DNA of 64,000 nt, taken from assembly GCA_965212165.1 (NCBI GenBank), contig OZ243096.1:1984001-2048000 (forward strand). The letters run 5' to 3'. Below, piece after piece: positions 8,349 through 16,693 of this stretch; the stretch's first letter is position 1; every line of letters starts with the position of its first letter. The notes below the pieces were generated by a model. It worked only from the letters and a program-made list of their open reading frames with translations, made no database searches and was not told the origin of the DNA. The translations under genes and the position numbers were made by a program. Origin of the DNA: RHLJ01 sp965212165 (GTDB lineage Bacteria; Bacteroidota; Rhodothermia; Balneolales; Balneolaceae).

Positions 8349-8969
8349 ATGAATACTACGACAACTACTATTACAAAAGAAATCATTGATCAAGCATATG
8401 ACTATTCAGCCTTTAATCAGTTCGTAGAGTCTTTATTAGATGAGAATAGGACTACAAATGATGACAATACTGAAAGTCAGCTAAATTACACGAAATTAAA
8501 TGTGTCAAGAACAAATAGATGGGATAAAAGAGGAGTTTTAACAGAGGAAACTCAAGATATTCTTAATTCAATAACTAATAAACAAACCTGGTTAGTAATA
8601 ACTGAAGGTTGGTGTGGTGATTCAGCTCAGATCCTGCCTTTTATTTCAAAAATGGCTGATTTAAACGAGCATATTGAATTGAAAATTATTTTAAGAGATC
8701 AATATCCTGAAATTATGGATGAGTTTTTGACAGATGGAAAAAGTAGATCTATCCCAAAGGTTGTAATTATGGATACAGAAACACTTGAAGTGTTAGGAGT
8801 ATGGGGTCCAAGACCTATAGATATCCATAAAAACTATCTAACGGAGAGACTAGACCCTGAAGTTGGTGGAAAAAAAGCGGCGGAAAATCTACATATTTGG
8901 TATGCTAGAGATAAAGGTAAAACATCTCAGAAAGAATTCTCCGAAACTCTAAATAGCATAAAATATTAG
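8349..8969 (+). CDS. Thioredoxin-like protein with a single active-site Cys (CGDS)
   Basis: 206 residues, cytoplasmic (no signal peptide). The thioredoxin fold is indicated by TEGWCGDSAQILPFISKMA and the cis-proline segment SIPKVVIMD. The usual CxxC is C89-G-D-S92, so only the nucleophilic Cys remains. This is typical of the Thioredoxin_9-type family, whose role may be bacillithiol- or glutathione-like mixed-disulphide chemistry rather than dithiol reduction (inference). The N-terminal 15 residues are Thr-rich. It lies on the same strand as ubiA but with a gap, so co-transcription is possible, not certain. Confidence 0.8.
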   Translation: MNTTTTTITKEIIDQAYDYSAFNQFVESLLDENRTTNDDNTESQLNYTKLNVSRTNRWDKRGVLTEETQDILNSITNKQTWLVITEGWCGDSAQILPFISKMADLNEHIELKIILRDQYPEIMDEFLTDGKSRSIPKVVIMDTETLEVLGVWGPRPIDIHKNYLTERLDPEVGGKKAAENLHIWYARDKGKTSQKEFSETLNSIKY

Positions 8970-9041
8970 TTACATTCTACAGTTGAGTTGTTGATTAACG
9001 AACTTTACATTGAAATGCTCTCCGAATATTATCTTAATTGA

Positions 9042-10226
9042 ATGTCGAACTTAGATCGATTTAAAAATTCTATCGCACAAACCAGTGATGCACCCATTGG
9101 TTTGGAAATTGATCATGCGGAAGGTCCATTTTTGTATACCACAGATGGACATCGATACGTTGATTTCATTTCGGGGATTGCTGTAAGCAGTTTAGGACAT
9201 CGTCACCCCAAGGTAATTGAGGCGATTAAGGCCCAGTTAGATAAACACCTTCATGTGATGGTTTATGGAGAGTTTATTCAACGGCCTCAGCTAGAATTCG
9301 CAGAGCTTCTAACTAGTATTTTACCTGATGGATTGGATCAGGTTTATTTTGTGAATAGTGGTACAGAAGCAAATGAAGGAGCACTTAAACTAGCAAAAAA
9401 GCATACTGGTAGAACTAAACTAGTCGCATTCAAAGATAGTTATCATGGTGATACTCATGGTTCTTTAAGTGTTACAGGTCGTGATATATACCGTGAACCA
9501 TATTTACCTCTTCTTCCAGATGTTCACTTTCTGGAGTTTAATTCTTTCGAAGGCTTAGATATTATTGATGAAACTACAGCTGCTGTAATTTTGGAACCAA
9601 TCCAAGGTGAAGGAGGGATTATTCCTTCTGATATTAAATGGCTCAAAGAAATTAGAAAACGATGTACAGCAACTGGTACACTTCTAATATATGATGAAAT
9701 TCAATCTGGGTTTGGACGCACAGGTAAGATGTTTGCATTCGAACATTATGGTGTAGTTCCTGATATTTTGTGCCTTGCAAAAGCAATGTCTGGTGGAATG
9801 CCAATGGGAGCATTTGTTTCATCAGGCAAAATCTTCGAAGCATTCATGTATAATCCACCTCTTAACCATGTGACAACTTTTGGAGGACATCCTGTAAGTT
9901 GCGCTGCAGCACACGCGAATCTTAAAGAGTTATTAGAAGGGGATTATTTGGAGAAAGCCCAACTCATTGAGAAAAAAACCAAGGAGAGATTAAAAGGTAA
10001 AGGAATTGTCGAGGTAAGAGGTAAAGGTGCAATGCTTGGTCTCCAACTCGAAAGCTGTGAGCTAACTAAGTCAGTAGTTGAAGGTTGTTTTTCCTTAGGA
10101 ATTCTTCTTGGCTGGACTCTTCACTCAAACACTCTAATTCGCTTAGCACCGCCATTAATAATTGACGAAGAAGTACTTAATGATGTACTAACTGTGATAT
10201 TGATGACGATTGAAATGAAAAGATGA
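9042..10226 (+). CDS. Class III PLP aminotransferase (acetylornithine/ornithine/GABA type)
   Basis: 394 residues with all marks of fold-type I class III transaminases: NSGTEANEGALKLAK, the YHGDTHGSLSVTG segment, EPIQGEGGI, the PLP-anchoring Asp in IYDEIQSGFGRTG, and the Schiff-base Lys K247 in LAKAMSGG. The family moves omega- or alpha-amino groups from acetylornithine, ornithine, GABA or similar substrates to 2-oxoglutarate. The next gene is a succinate-semialdehyde-type dehydrogenase, so a GABA-shunt or arginine/ornithine breakdown role is attractive. The cyanophycin genes 2 kb on would deliver arginine. Substrate cannot be assigned from the sequence. The start ATG at 9042 fits the family's N-terminus. 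Confidence 0.88.
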   Translation: MSNLDRFKNSIAQTSDAPIGLEIDHAEGPFLYTTDGHRYVDFISGIAVSSLGHRHPKVIEAIKAQLDKHLHVMVYGEFIQRPQLEFAELLTSILPDGLDQVYFVNSGTEANEGALKLAKKHTGRTKLVAFKDSYHGDTHGSLSVTGRDIYREPYLPLLPDVHFLEFNSFEGLDIIDETTAAVILEPIQGEGGIIPSDIKWLKEIRKRCTATGTLLIYDEIQSGFGRTGKMFAFEHYGVVPDILCLAKAMSGGMPMGAFVSSGKIFEAFMYNPPLNHVTTFGGHPVSCAAAHANLKELLEGDYLEKAQLIEKKTKERLKGKGIVEVRGKGAMLGLQLESCELTKSVVEGCFSLGILLGWTLHSNTLIRLAPPLIIDEEVLNDVLTVILMTIEMKR

Positions 10227-10289
10227 GTATTGTAAAAAAGCGAGAGATCAAATCCTTGAATCGGGAAAAGTAAATTGAAGAATAAATCA

Positions 10290-11651
10290 ATGAAAACAAT
10301 AAATCCCACAACTGGCGAGCTTATAAAAGAATACTCGAATACTAGTTTCGAGGAAATCGAGAAGATCATAACTAGATCAAATTCAGCGCAAAAAAAATGG
10401 GCTAAATTAGATTATTCTGAAAGAGCACTATTTCTAAACAAAATCGTTGAATTACTTAAGGATCAAAAGAGAGAATTAGCTGATTTAATGGCTACAGAAA
10501 TGGGGAAGCCTCTAAATCAAGGAATCAGAGAAATTGAGAAATGCGCTTGGGTTTGTGAATTCTATGCTGAAAAGGCTAGTGAATTTTTATCAAATCAAGA
10601 AGTTAGAACTGATGCCACAAAAAGCTACGTTACATTTAATCCTATTGGAGTAGTTCTTTCGATAATGCCATGGAACTTTCCATTTTGGCAATTCTTTAGA
10701 TTTGCGGTACCAGCCTTAATGGCTGGGAATGGGGTGATTCTTAAGCACTCAGAAAATACTTCTGGGTGTTCTTTCAAAATTGAAGAAATTGTACATCAAG
10801 CAGGTATTTCAACTGACTTAGTACGAACGATTTTGGTTCCAAACAATGAGATGAAACCAGTTATTCAGCACAAAGGAATTGCAGCAATAACACTCACAGG
10901 AAGTACAAAAGCTGGAAAAATTGTTTCAAGTCAAGCTGGCGAGGCGCTAAAGAAAACAGTTCTAGAATTGGGTGGGAGTGATCCATATATCATCTTAAAT
11001 GATGCAGATATCGAACTCGCTGTAGAAAAGTGTGCTACATCTAGATTGGTTAACTCGGGACAAAGTTGCGTGGCCGCTAAACGATTTATTGTTGTTGAAC
11101 AGGTATATGAAGAGTTTTTAGAGAAGTTCAGTGCAATACTCAAATCCAAGATAGTAGGTGATCCATTTGAACAAGATACAGATGTAGGTCCAATGGCTCG
11201 TATTGATTTAAGAGATGAGCTTCACGATCAAGTTGACAAAAGTATTAAAGCAGGAGCGAGAGCTATGTTGGGTTGTACCAAACCTGAAGGTGAAGGAGCT
11301 TATTATCCTATAAGTATTCTTACAAATGTAAAAGAAGGGATGCCAGCCTATAATGAAGAACTATTCGGTCCGGTGGCAGCAATTATAAAAGCAGAAGACG
11401 AAGCCGATGCGATTCGTATTGCCAATGACACTATTTATGGCTTAGGAGCTGCTATTTTTTCAAAAAATATTGAAAAAGCAGAACGTATCGCTGCAGAAGA
11501 ATTGGAAGCAGGATGTTGCTTTATAAACGATTTTGTTAAATCTGATCCAAGGTTACCATTCGGCGGAATTAAACAATCTGGCTACGGGCGCGAATTAGGA
11601 GAATTTGGAATCAGAGAATTCGTAAATGTGAAGACTCTTTGGGTAGGTTAA
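10290..11651 (+). CDS. NAD(P)-dependent succinate-semialdehyde dehydrogenase-like aldehyde dehydrogenase
   Basis: 453 residues from ATG 10290; a TTG five codons upstream is also open but less likely. Oxidises an aldehyde to an acid with NAD(P). The active site is SGQSCVAAKRF with the catalytic Cys at about C260. The general-base Glu lies in VLELGGSDP, and the Asn of the oxyanion hole in PWNFPFWQ. The N-terminal NPTTGE and the C-terminal LPFGGIKQSGYGRELGEFGIREFVNVKT are typical of the short, Sad-like succinate-semialdehyde dehydrogenase branch. It follows the aminotransferase after 63 bases on the same strand, which fits GABA to succinate conversion. It converges on the SDR gene with a 4-base overlap. 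Confidence 0.87.
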   Translation: MKTINPTTGELIKEYSNTSFEEIEKIITRSNSAQKKWAKLDYSERALFLNKIVELLKDQKRELADLMATEMGKPLNQGIREIEKCAWVCEFYAEKASEFLSNQEVRTDATKSYVTFNPIGVVLSIMPWNFPFWQFFRFAVPALMAGNGVILKHSENTSGCSFKIEEIVHQAGISTDLVRTILVPNNEMKPVIQHKGIAAITLTGSTKAGKIVSSQAGEALKKTVLELGGSDPYIILNDADIELAVEKCATSRLVNSGQSCVAAKRFIVVEQVYEEFLEKFSAILKSKIVGDPFEQDTDVGPMARIDLRDELHDQVDKSIKAGARAMLGCTKPEGEGAYYPISILTNVKEGMPAYNEELFGPVAAIIKAEDEADAIRIANDTIYGLGAAIFSKNIEKAERIAAEELEAGCCFINDFVKSDPRLPFGGIKQSGYGRELGEFGIREFVNVKTLWVG

Positions 11652-12409
11652 ATCCCTTTTATCCACCCACCATCAACAGCCAACGAAACACCAGTAATAT
11701 AACTAGCTTTTTCACTAGCTAAAAAGGTGACGGCTGCCGCAAATTCATCAGGTTGTCCAATTCTTCCTAGTGGGATTTCATCCGTTATGGAACTTAAATC
11801 CGGGTTCTCTTTCATTAGATGCTTTAATCGTTCCGTTTCTGTATAACCGGGCATTACGTTATTAACAGTAATATTGAATTCCCCGTACTCATTCGATAAA
11901 GTTTTCATCAATCCTAAAATTGAGGCTCTTACCGAATTTGAAAGAACTAAACCCTCAACAGGTTGTTTTATAGCCTGAGAAGTTATTGTTATAATTCGTC
12001 CCCATCTCTGTTCTTTCATTCCGGGTAGAACTCCATTGATCATACCAACGGTACTTTCAAGTAGTAGTTTATAAGCATTTCCCCAAGCTTCTTCATCATG
12101 ACTTTCAAATGCGCCAAAGGGAGGTCCACCAGAATTGGTAACTAAAATATCAACGGTTCCCAGTGTTTCCTTTACTCTTGACAAAATTGTAGTGCGACCT
12201 TCTTTTGTAGAAACATCTCCCACAGCATAATGAACCGAACCACCAGTTATGGATTCAATTTCCTTTTTGGTTGCAATTAAGTCTGATTCAGTTCGGCTAC
12301 AAAGCAGTACTTCAACACTTTCTTTTGAAAGCTCTAGAGCAACTGCTTTGCCTAATCCTTTACTGGAAGCCATTATAAGAGCTTTCTTAGCTTTAATTCC
12401 CAAATCCAT
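11648..12409 (-). CDS. SDR-family protein lacking the canonical catalytic Tyr/Lys
   Basis: A 253-residue Rossmann-fold protein. The dinucleotide loop reads ASSKGLGKA instead of TGxxxGxG, and NSGGPPFG replaces NNAG. Where classical SDRs have YxxxK, this protein reads GLVLSNSVRASILGL, with Leu/Ser and Arg in place of Tyr and Lys. The Ser of the tetrad may be in ITITSQA. This matches an atypical '3-oxoacyl-ACP reductase-like' SDR subgroup known to lack the tetrad, so it may bind a cofactor without classical reductase chemistry. It lies 2 bases after the cupin gene, in what looks like a cphA-cupin-SDR operon. Its function there is unknown. Confidence 0.85.
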   Translation of the reverse strand: MDLGIKAKKALIMASSKGLGKAVALELSKESVEVLLCSRTESDLIATKKEIESITGGSVHYAVGDVSTKEGRTTILSRVKETLGTVDILVTNSGGPPFGAFESHDEEAWGNAYKLLLESTVGMINGVLPGMKEQRWGRIITITSQAIKQPVEGLVLSNSVRASILGLMKTLSNEYGEFNITVNNVMPGYTETERLKHLMKENPDLSSITDEIPLGRIGQPDEFAAAVTFLASEKASYITGVSLAVDGGWIKGI

Positions 12410-12411
12410 AA

Positions 12412-12771
12412 CTATTTCTTTAGATAGTCATCGGTTCCGTCCAACCAATCTTGACGAGGTGGTGCCCAAGTATCAGTTTCTTCTACTTCGCCAATCATAA
12501 GTGCTTTATGTGGAAGGTTTCCTGGAATAACAACAGAATCGCCAGCATGTAGGTCCACAGGTTCGGCGTCTTCATCACCAAACCAAAAGCGAATTGTACC
12601 TTTAGTAACTTGAGTTACTTGCTCGTTTTCATGACTATGCATAGGAACTACAAAACCATCCTTAAATTGCATTTTGGCAATCATGATCTTTTCTCCCCAG
12701 ATCATTTTCCGTTTCATAGAAGGATTTACCTGTTCTTCTGCAACGTCATCCCAGTTAATTTTCTTAATCAT
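12412..12771 (-). CDS. Single-domain cupin protein
   Basis: A 119-residue small beta-barrel protein. Cupin motif 1 is visible as PMHSHENEQVTQVTKG (two His and a Glu as metal ligands), and motif 2 as GDSVVIPGNLPHKA with the third His. It is cytoplasmic, with no signal peptide. It lies 15 bases after cphA and 2 bases before the SDR gene, so the three are probably co-transcribed. Such small cupins bind metals and can be enzymes, isomerases or ligand sensors; no specific reaction can be read here. Its tie to cyanophycin synthetase is positional only. Confidence 0.87.
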   Translation of the reverse strand: MIKKINWDDVAEEQVNPSMKRKMIWGEKIMIAKMQFKDGFVVPMHSHENEQVTQVTKGTIRFWFGDEDAEPVDLHAGDSVVIPGNLPHKALMIGEVEETDTWAPPRQDWLDGTDDYLKK

Positions 12772-12786
12772 TGGTTTTGTAAAATT

Positions 12787-15438
12787 TTAAAGGTTAGGGA
12801 TATCATCTTTTGTGAAATCATATAGACTTTTAGCTTCTTCTTCTTTGTATTTAGTTACTAATGCAAGAGCATCAGGCACTACATCACTACATATAACAAT
12901 AAGGCTGCCTGGTTTTGCATTCTTTATGGCAAATTCAATGGCTTCACTTTCTTTTGGTATGACAGTCACTTTCTTATTCGGATCTACTTTTTTGATCCCA
13001 TCAGATAGCATATCGATTAGTTGCGTTTCCGATTTTCCTCGAAGATGCTTGTCTTGACGAATAATAATTTCATCAAACATTTCAGCAGCAATTTCACCAA
13101 TGCCATTATTGTCTTCAATTCTTCGATCTCCAATACCTGCAATAATTCCTATTTTTGGAGAATTATCCATTTTTTGAAGCATATTATTGAGAGCTTTTAA
13201 ACCTGCAACGTTATGAGCATAATCGAGAAGAACCGTGAAATTCTTAAACTCGAACATGTTTAAACGACCTGGGGTTTGAGCAGGGGACGGAATAAAGGAT
13301 TCAAGAGCTACTCTTATATCTTCAAGGCTAACACCTCGTACATAAGCAGCTAGAGATGCTGGGAGTACATTTTGAATCATAAAAGAAGCTTTCCCACCAA
13401 ATGTAAGTGGAACATTTATAGCTTTAGTAATACGCATTTTCCACTCACCTCTACAAATGGTGATGTATCCATTTTCATAGATAGCTGAAAGGCCACCAAC
13501 TTTAGCAATTGATTTGATATGAGGATTATTTTCATCCATAGAAAACAAAGCCACATTAGCAGAAACATTTTTACGCATTCCATATACTAATTCATCATCT
13601 GCATTTAAGATAGCGTAACCACCTGAATGAACAGTTTCTGGAATAACGCCTTTAGCTCTAGCTAACTGTTCAATTGTATTTATTCCTTTAAGACCTAAAT
13701 GATCAGGTGCAACATTAGTCACAATAGCGACATCACATGACTTAAATCCAAGTCCTGCACGGAGTAAACCTCCACGAGCTGATTCTAATACCGCAAAGTC
13801 TATAGTTGGGTCACGAAGTACAAATTCAGCACTAGCAGGTCCTGTACAATCGCCAGTCATCATAAGTCGATTTTGAATGTAAACACCATCTGTTGTAGTG
13901 TATCCAACTTTAAATCCTCTCATCCTCATAATATGAGAAAGCAATCGTGTAGTGGTTGTTTTTCCATTTGTACCTGTTATTGCAACTATAGGAATCCTAG
14001 ATTCAACACCTGGTGGGAAAAGCATATCGATTACATGACCAGCAACATTTCTCGGTAATCCTTCTGAAGGAGCTAGATGCATTCTGAATCCAGGTCCTGC
14101 ATTTACTTCTAAAATGGCACCACCAGTTTTGTGTAGTGGAGTACTAATATCTGTAGTCATTATGTCAATCCCGCAAATATCAAGACCAATAATACGTGCA
14201 ATCCTTTCAGCCATAAACACATTATGTGGATGAACTATATCGGTTACATCTGTAGAAGTGCCTCCAGTACTCAGATTTGCAGTATCTTTTAAGGCTAACC
14301 ATTCACCTTCATCTAAAATTGAGTCCAAAGTTTTATCTGCATCTTCAAGAATTGCCTCAGTCATTGCATCAACGGTAATTTGTGTCAATACTTTTTCATG
14401 ACCATAACCGCGTCGTTCATCAGCATTAACTTCATCAATTAATTCCTGAATAGTTGATTTCCCATCTCCTGTAACTCCAGCTGGAGTTCTTTTTGCAGCA
14501 GCTACTAATTTGTAATCAATAACTAATAAGCGGTAGTCTTCTCCTTCAATGTAGCGTTCAACTATAACTGATCGTGAAACTTCTTTTGCTGCTTCAAATG
14601 CAACTAAGGTATCTTCCCAATTATCTATGTTGGCTGTGATACCACGACCATGGTTACCATTTATAGGTTTAATAACTAAGGGATAACCGATATATCTAAC
14701 AGCATCTTTTAAACCGGCTTCAGTTCTAACAATATCACCTTTTGGAACTGGGACTTCAGCTTGTTCTAAAATAAATTTAGTGTCTTCTTTATCACAAGCA
14801 AGTTCAACAGCTATGCTACTAGTTTCGCTACTTACCGTAGCCTGTATTCTCTTTTGATTTTTCCCATAACCAAGTTGGCAGAGTGAGTATTTATTCAAAC
14901 GAATCCAAGGAATTCCTCTAGATTCTGCTTCTTCAATAATACTTCCTGTTGAAGGTCCGAGGCGTTCTCCTTCACGAAGTTCGCGCATATACTGAATATC
15001 TGCTTCTAAATCATAATCTTCTCCTGCAATTAATGCTTCTGCTATTTCTACAGATGCTTTTGCTGCAAAACGACCCACTTTCTCCTCCATATAAGAGAAT
15101 ACTACATGATAAACGCCTTCTTCACCGTATCCACGAGTTCGACCAAATCCAACATCCATCCCAGCTAATGTTTGAATTTCAAGGGCAATATGCTCTATTA
15201 CATGCCCCATCCATGTTCCTTCATCTACACGCATGAAGAACCCGCCTTCAGTTTCCTCCGAACATCGATGGCTATACAGACTTGGTAGAAATGCTTCAAG
15301 ACGTTCTCTGAATCCTTCAATAGTATTAGTTGGTCGATGTTCTAAATCTTCCAAGTCTAAAACCATTACTATTAATTTATGTCTACGAATTGACCAATAA
15401 TTTGGTCCTCGCATGGCGTTGATCTCACGAATTTCCAT
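12787..15438 (-). CDS. cphA: Cyanophycin synthetase
   Basis: 883 residues, the normal length for CphA1. It builds multi-L-arginyl-poly-L-aspartate from Asp and Arg using ATP, without a ribosome. The N-terminal domain (1 to about 160) starts with the typical MEIREINAMRGPNYWS. An ATP-grasp domain (about 215-475) includes YPLVIKPINGNHGRGIT and GAILEVNAGPGFRMHLAPSEG, and adds Asp. A Mur-ligase-like domain (about 485-883) has the P-loop GTNGKTTTTRLL near 490 and adds Arg. The gene is divergent from cphB with 108 bases between them, which contain an 8-bp inverted repeat. The downstream cupin and SDR genes are close enough to be in the same operon. Confidence 0.96.
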   Translation of the reverse strand: MEIREINAMRGPNYWSIRRHKLIVMVLDLEDLEHRPTNTIEGFRERLEAFLPSLYSHRCSEETEGGFFMRVDEGTWMGHVIEHIALEIQTLAGMDVGFGRTRGYGEEGVYHVVFSYMEEKVGRFAAKASVEIAEALIAGEDYDLEADIQYMRELREGERLGPSTGSIIEEAESRGIPWIRLNKYSLCQLGYGKNQKRIQATVSSETSSIAVELACDKEDTKFILEQAEVPVPKGDIVRTEAGLKDAVRYIGYPLVIKPINGNHGRGITANIDNWEDTLVAFEAAKEVSRSVIVERYIEGEDYRLLVIDYKLVAAAKRTPAGVTGDGKSTIQELIDEVNADERRGYGHEKVLTQITVDAMTEAILEDADKTLDSILDEGEWLALKDTANLSTGGTSTDVTDIVHPHNVFMAERIARIIGLDICGIDIMTTDISTPLHKTGGAILEVNAGPGFRMHLAPSEGLPRNVAGHVIDMLFPPGVESRIPIVAITGTNGKTTTTRLLSHIMRMRGFKVGYTTTDGVYIQNRLMMTGDCTGPASAEFVLRDPTIDFAVLESARGGLLRAGLGFKSCDVAIVTNVAPDHLGLKGINTIEQLARAKGVIPETVHSGGYAILNADDELVYGMRKNVSANVALFSMDENNPHIKSIAKVGGLSAIYENGYITICRGEWKMRITKAINVPLTFGGKASFMIQNVLPASLAAYVRGVSLEDIRVALESFIPSPAQTPGRLNMFEFKNFTVLLDYAHNVAGLKALNNMLQKMDNSPKIGIIAGIGDRRIEDNNGIGEIAAEMFDEIIIRQDKHLRGKSETQLIDMLSDGIKKVDPNKKVTVIPKESEAIEFAIKNAKPGSLIVICSDVVPDALALVTKYKEEEAKSLYDFTKDDIPNL

Positions 15439-15497
15439 GTGTTTGAATTGAATTCAGCGTTTATAAATTGCGTATACTTGGTATTGAAAGTAGATAA

Positions 15498-15522
15498 AAA
15501 ATATTGTCCGAAATAATATTTT
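15498..15522. promoter_or_regulatory. Inverted repeat between divergent cphA and cphB
   Basis: Perfect 8-bp arms AAAATATT (15498-15505) and AATATTTT (15515-15522) around a 9-base spacer, in the 108-base gap between the two divergent start codons. A shared operator for both genes is possible. The arms are AT-only in an AT-rich genome, so chance is a real alternative. Confidence 0.3.
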
Positions 15523-15546
15523 AGTAGATAATTATAAAAACAGCAT

Positions 15547-16404
15547 ATGGTAGCAAAAGGAGTATTAATTCCTATAGGTGGGAATGAGGATAAAGGCTTA
15601 GAACTAAGTGAAAATTATACCTTAGATTTTGTTGAGGATAGCATACTTAGCCATGTGGTAAAAGAAGCTGGTGGTCCTGAAGCAAATATTGTAATAATAC
15701 CTACAGCTTCAAGTATTCCAAAAGAAGTAGCTGGTAATTATATTGAAGCTTTCACCAAGCTAGGTTGTTCGAATCTTAAAGTCCTAGATATTAGAAATAG
15801 ACTACAAAGTGAGACAAAAGAAACCATAAAAGCACTTGAAGAAGCCGATGCCGTAATGTTTTCTGGTGGTGATCAGAGTAAAATTGCTAAATTTATTGGT
15901 ACAACGAAGGCTCATGAAGTTCTTACAGATCGTTATCAGAATGAACGTTTTGTAATTGCTGGTACAAGTGCAGGAGCAATGGCAATGAGTGAGCATATGA
16001 TTGCGGGAGGTAGTAGCCAGGAATCGATGTATAAAGGGGCAGTTCATATGAGAAGTGGCTTAGGCTTTGTGAAAGGATTAGTAATTGATACTCATTTTAT
16101 AAAAAGGGGGAGATTTGGCAGGATCGCAGAAGCAATGGCCATTCATCCTAATTTATTAGGACTTGGATTAGCTGAAGACACTGGAATAGTAATTGAACAA
16201 AGAAACAAGTTTAAGGTGATTGGTTCAGGTATGGTTTTGATTTTTGATCCAAGTAAACTAACTCATAATACGCACAGTATTTTACCCGAGGGAACGCCTA
16301 TAAGTCTAGGGAATCTAGTGGTTCATATTCTTGCTAATAATGATGAATTCACTATTGACGATAGGAAAGTGACTATTTCGCCTATAGATGCGGAGTATAT
16401 TTAA
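15547..16404 (+). CDS. cphB: Cyanophycinase
   Basis: A 285-residue peptidase S51-family exopeptidase that cuts cyanophycin into beta-Asp-Arg dipeptides. The nucleophile elbow is GTSAGAMAMS with S141. The conserved VIDTHFIKRGRFGRI segment and GLGLAEDTGIVIE follow as in known cyanophycinases. LIPIGGNEDKG at the N-terminus is also typical. With no signal peptide it is intracellular, as expected for mobilising a stored polymer. It is divergent from cphA and convergent with the isoaspartyl peptidase, which acts on its product. The start ATG at 15547 is the only good one. Confidence 0.95.
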   Translation: MVAKGVLIPIGGNEDKGLELSENYTLDFVEDSILSHVVKEAGGPEANIVIIPTASSIPKEVAGNYIEAFTKLGCSNLKVLDIRNRLQSETKETIKALEEADAVMFSGGDQSKIAKFIGTTKAHEVLTDRYQNERFVIAGTSAGAMAMSEHMIAGGSSQESMYKGAVHMRSGLGFVKGLVIDTHFIKRGRFGRIAEAMAIHPNLLGLGLAEDTGIVIEQRNKFKVIGSGMVLIFDPSKLTHNTHSILPEGTPISLGNLVVHILANNDEFTIDDRKVTISPIDAEYI

Positions 16405-16432
16405 TCGTTTTAAATTGCTGCATTTTATTTAA

Positions 16433-16643
16433 GTCATCCCGAACTTGATTCGGGATCTTTTGAACGATTAATAAACTTTTGTCTATCTCTTTAATTTTGG
16501 CTTGACCCAAAAGTAACAAAAAATCAATGCTAAGAATTTTTGTTGGGTTCACTATGATCTCGCTGAATAAATCCAAAGGTCTTCGTTCTAAATAAATAAG
16601 TTTAAGAAAACCAGACAGAATTGATTTATTCAACCTTTGGATT
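16433..16643. repeat. Dispersed non-coding repeat with hairpins between cphB and the isoaspartyl peptidase
   Basis: The 289-base gap between two convergent genes contains a perfect hairpin TCCCGAA-CTTGA-TTCGGGA (16437-16455), which could also end transcription. A second hairpin, TTTTGG-CTTGAC-CCAAAA, lies at 16495-16512. Paired segments TGAATAAATC (16564-16573) and GATTTATTCA (16623-16632) are inverted copies. The opening GTCATCCCGA...GATCTT is related in style to the 5590-5752 element. An 89-codon frame across it (16382-16651, minus) appears to be a by-product of the repeat. Confidence 0.55.
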
Positions 16644-16693
16644 CGCATCAATCATCAATTTTCTATTTCCACCAATAATTCTAAGGCCAATTT

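Noticed and set aside
14949..15236. 95-codon His/Leu-rich open frame antisense to cphA
   Set aside because: Composition is that of an antisense shadow inside a conserved gene.
16382..16651. 89-codon open frame on the minus strand between cphB and the isoaspartyl peptidase
   Set aside because: It coincides with hairpin-rich dispersed repeat sequence and overlaps the cphB end; the translation looks like a repeat by-product, with no domain.
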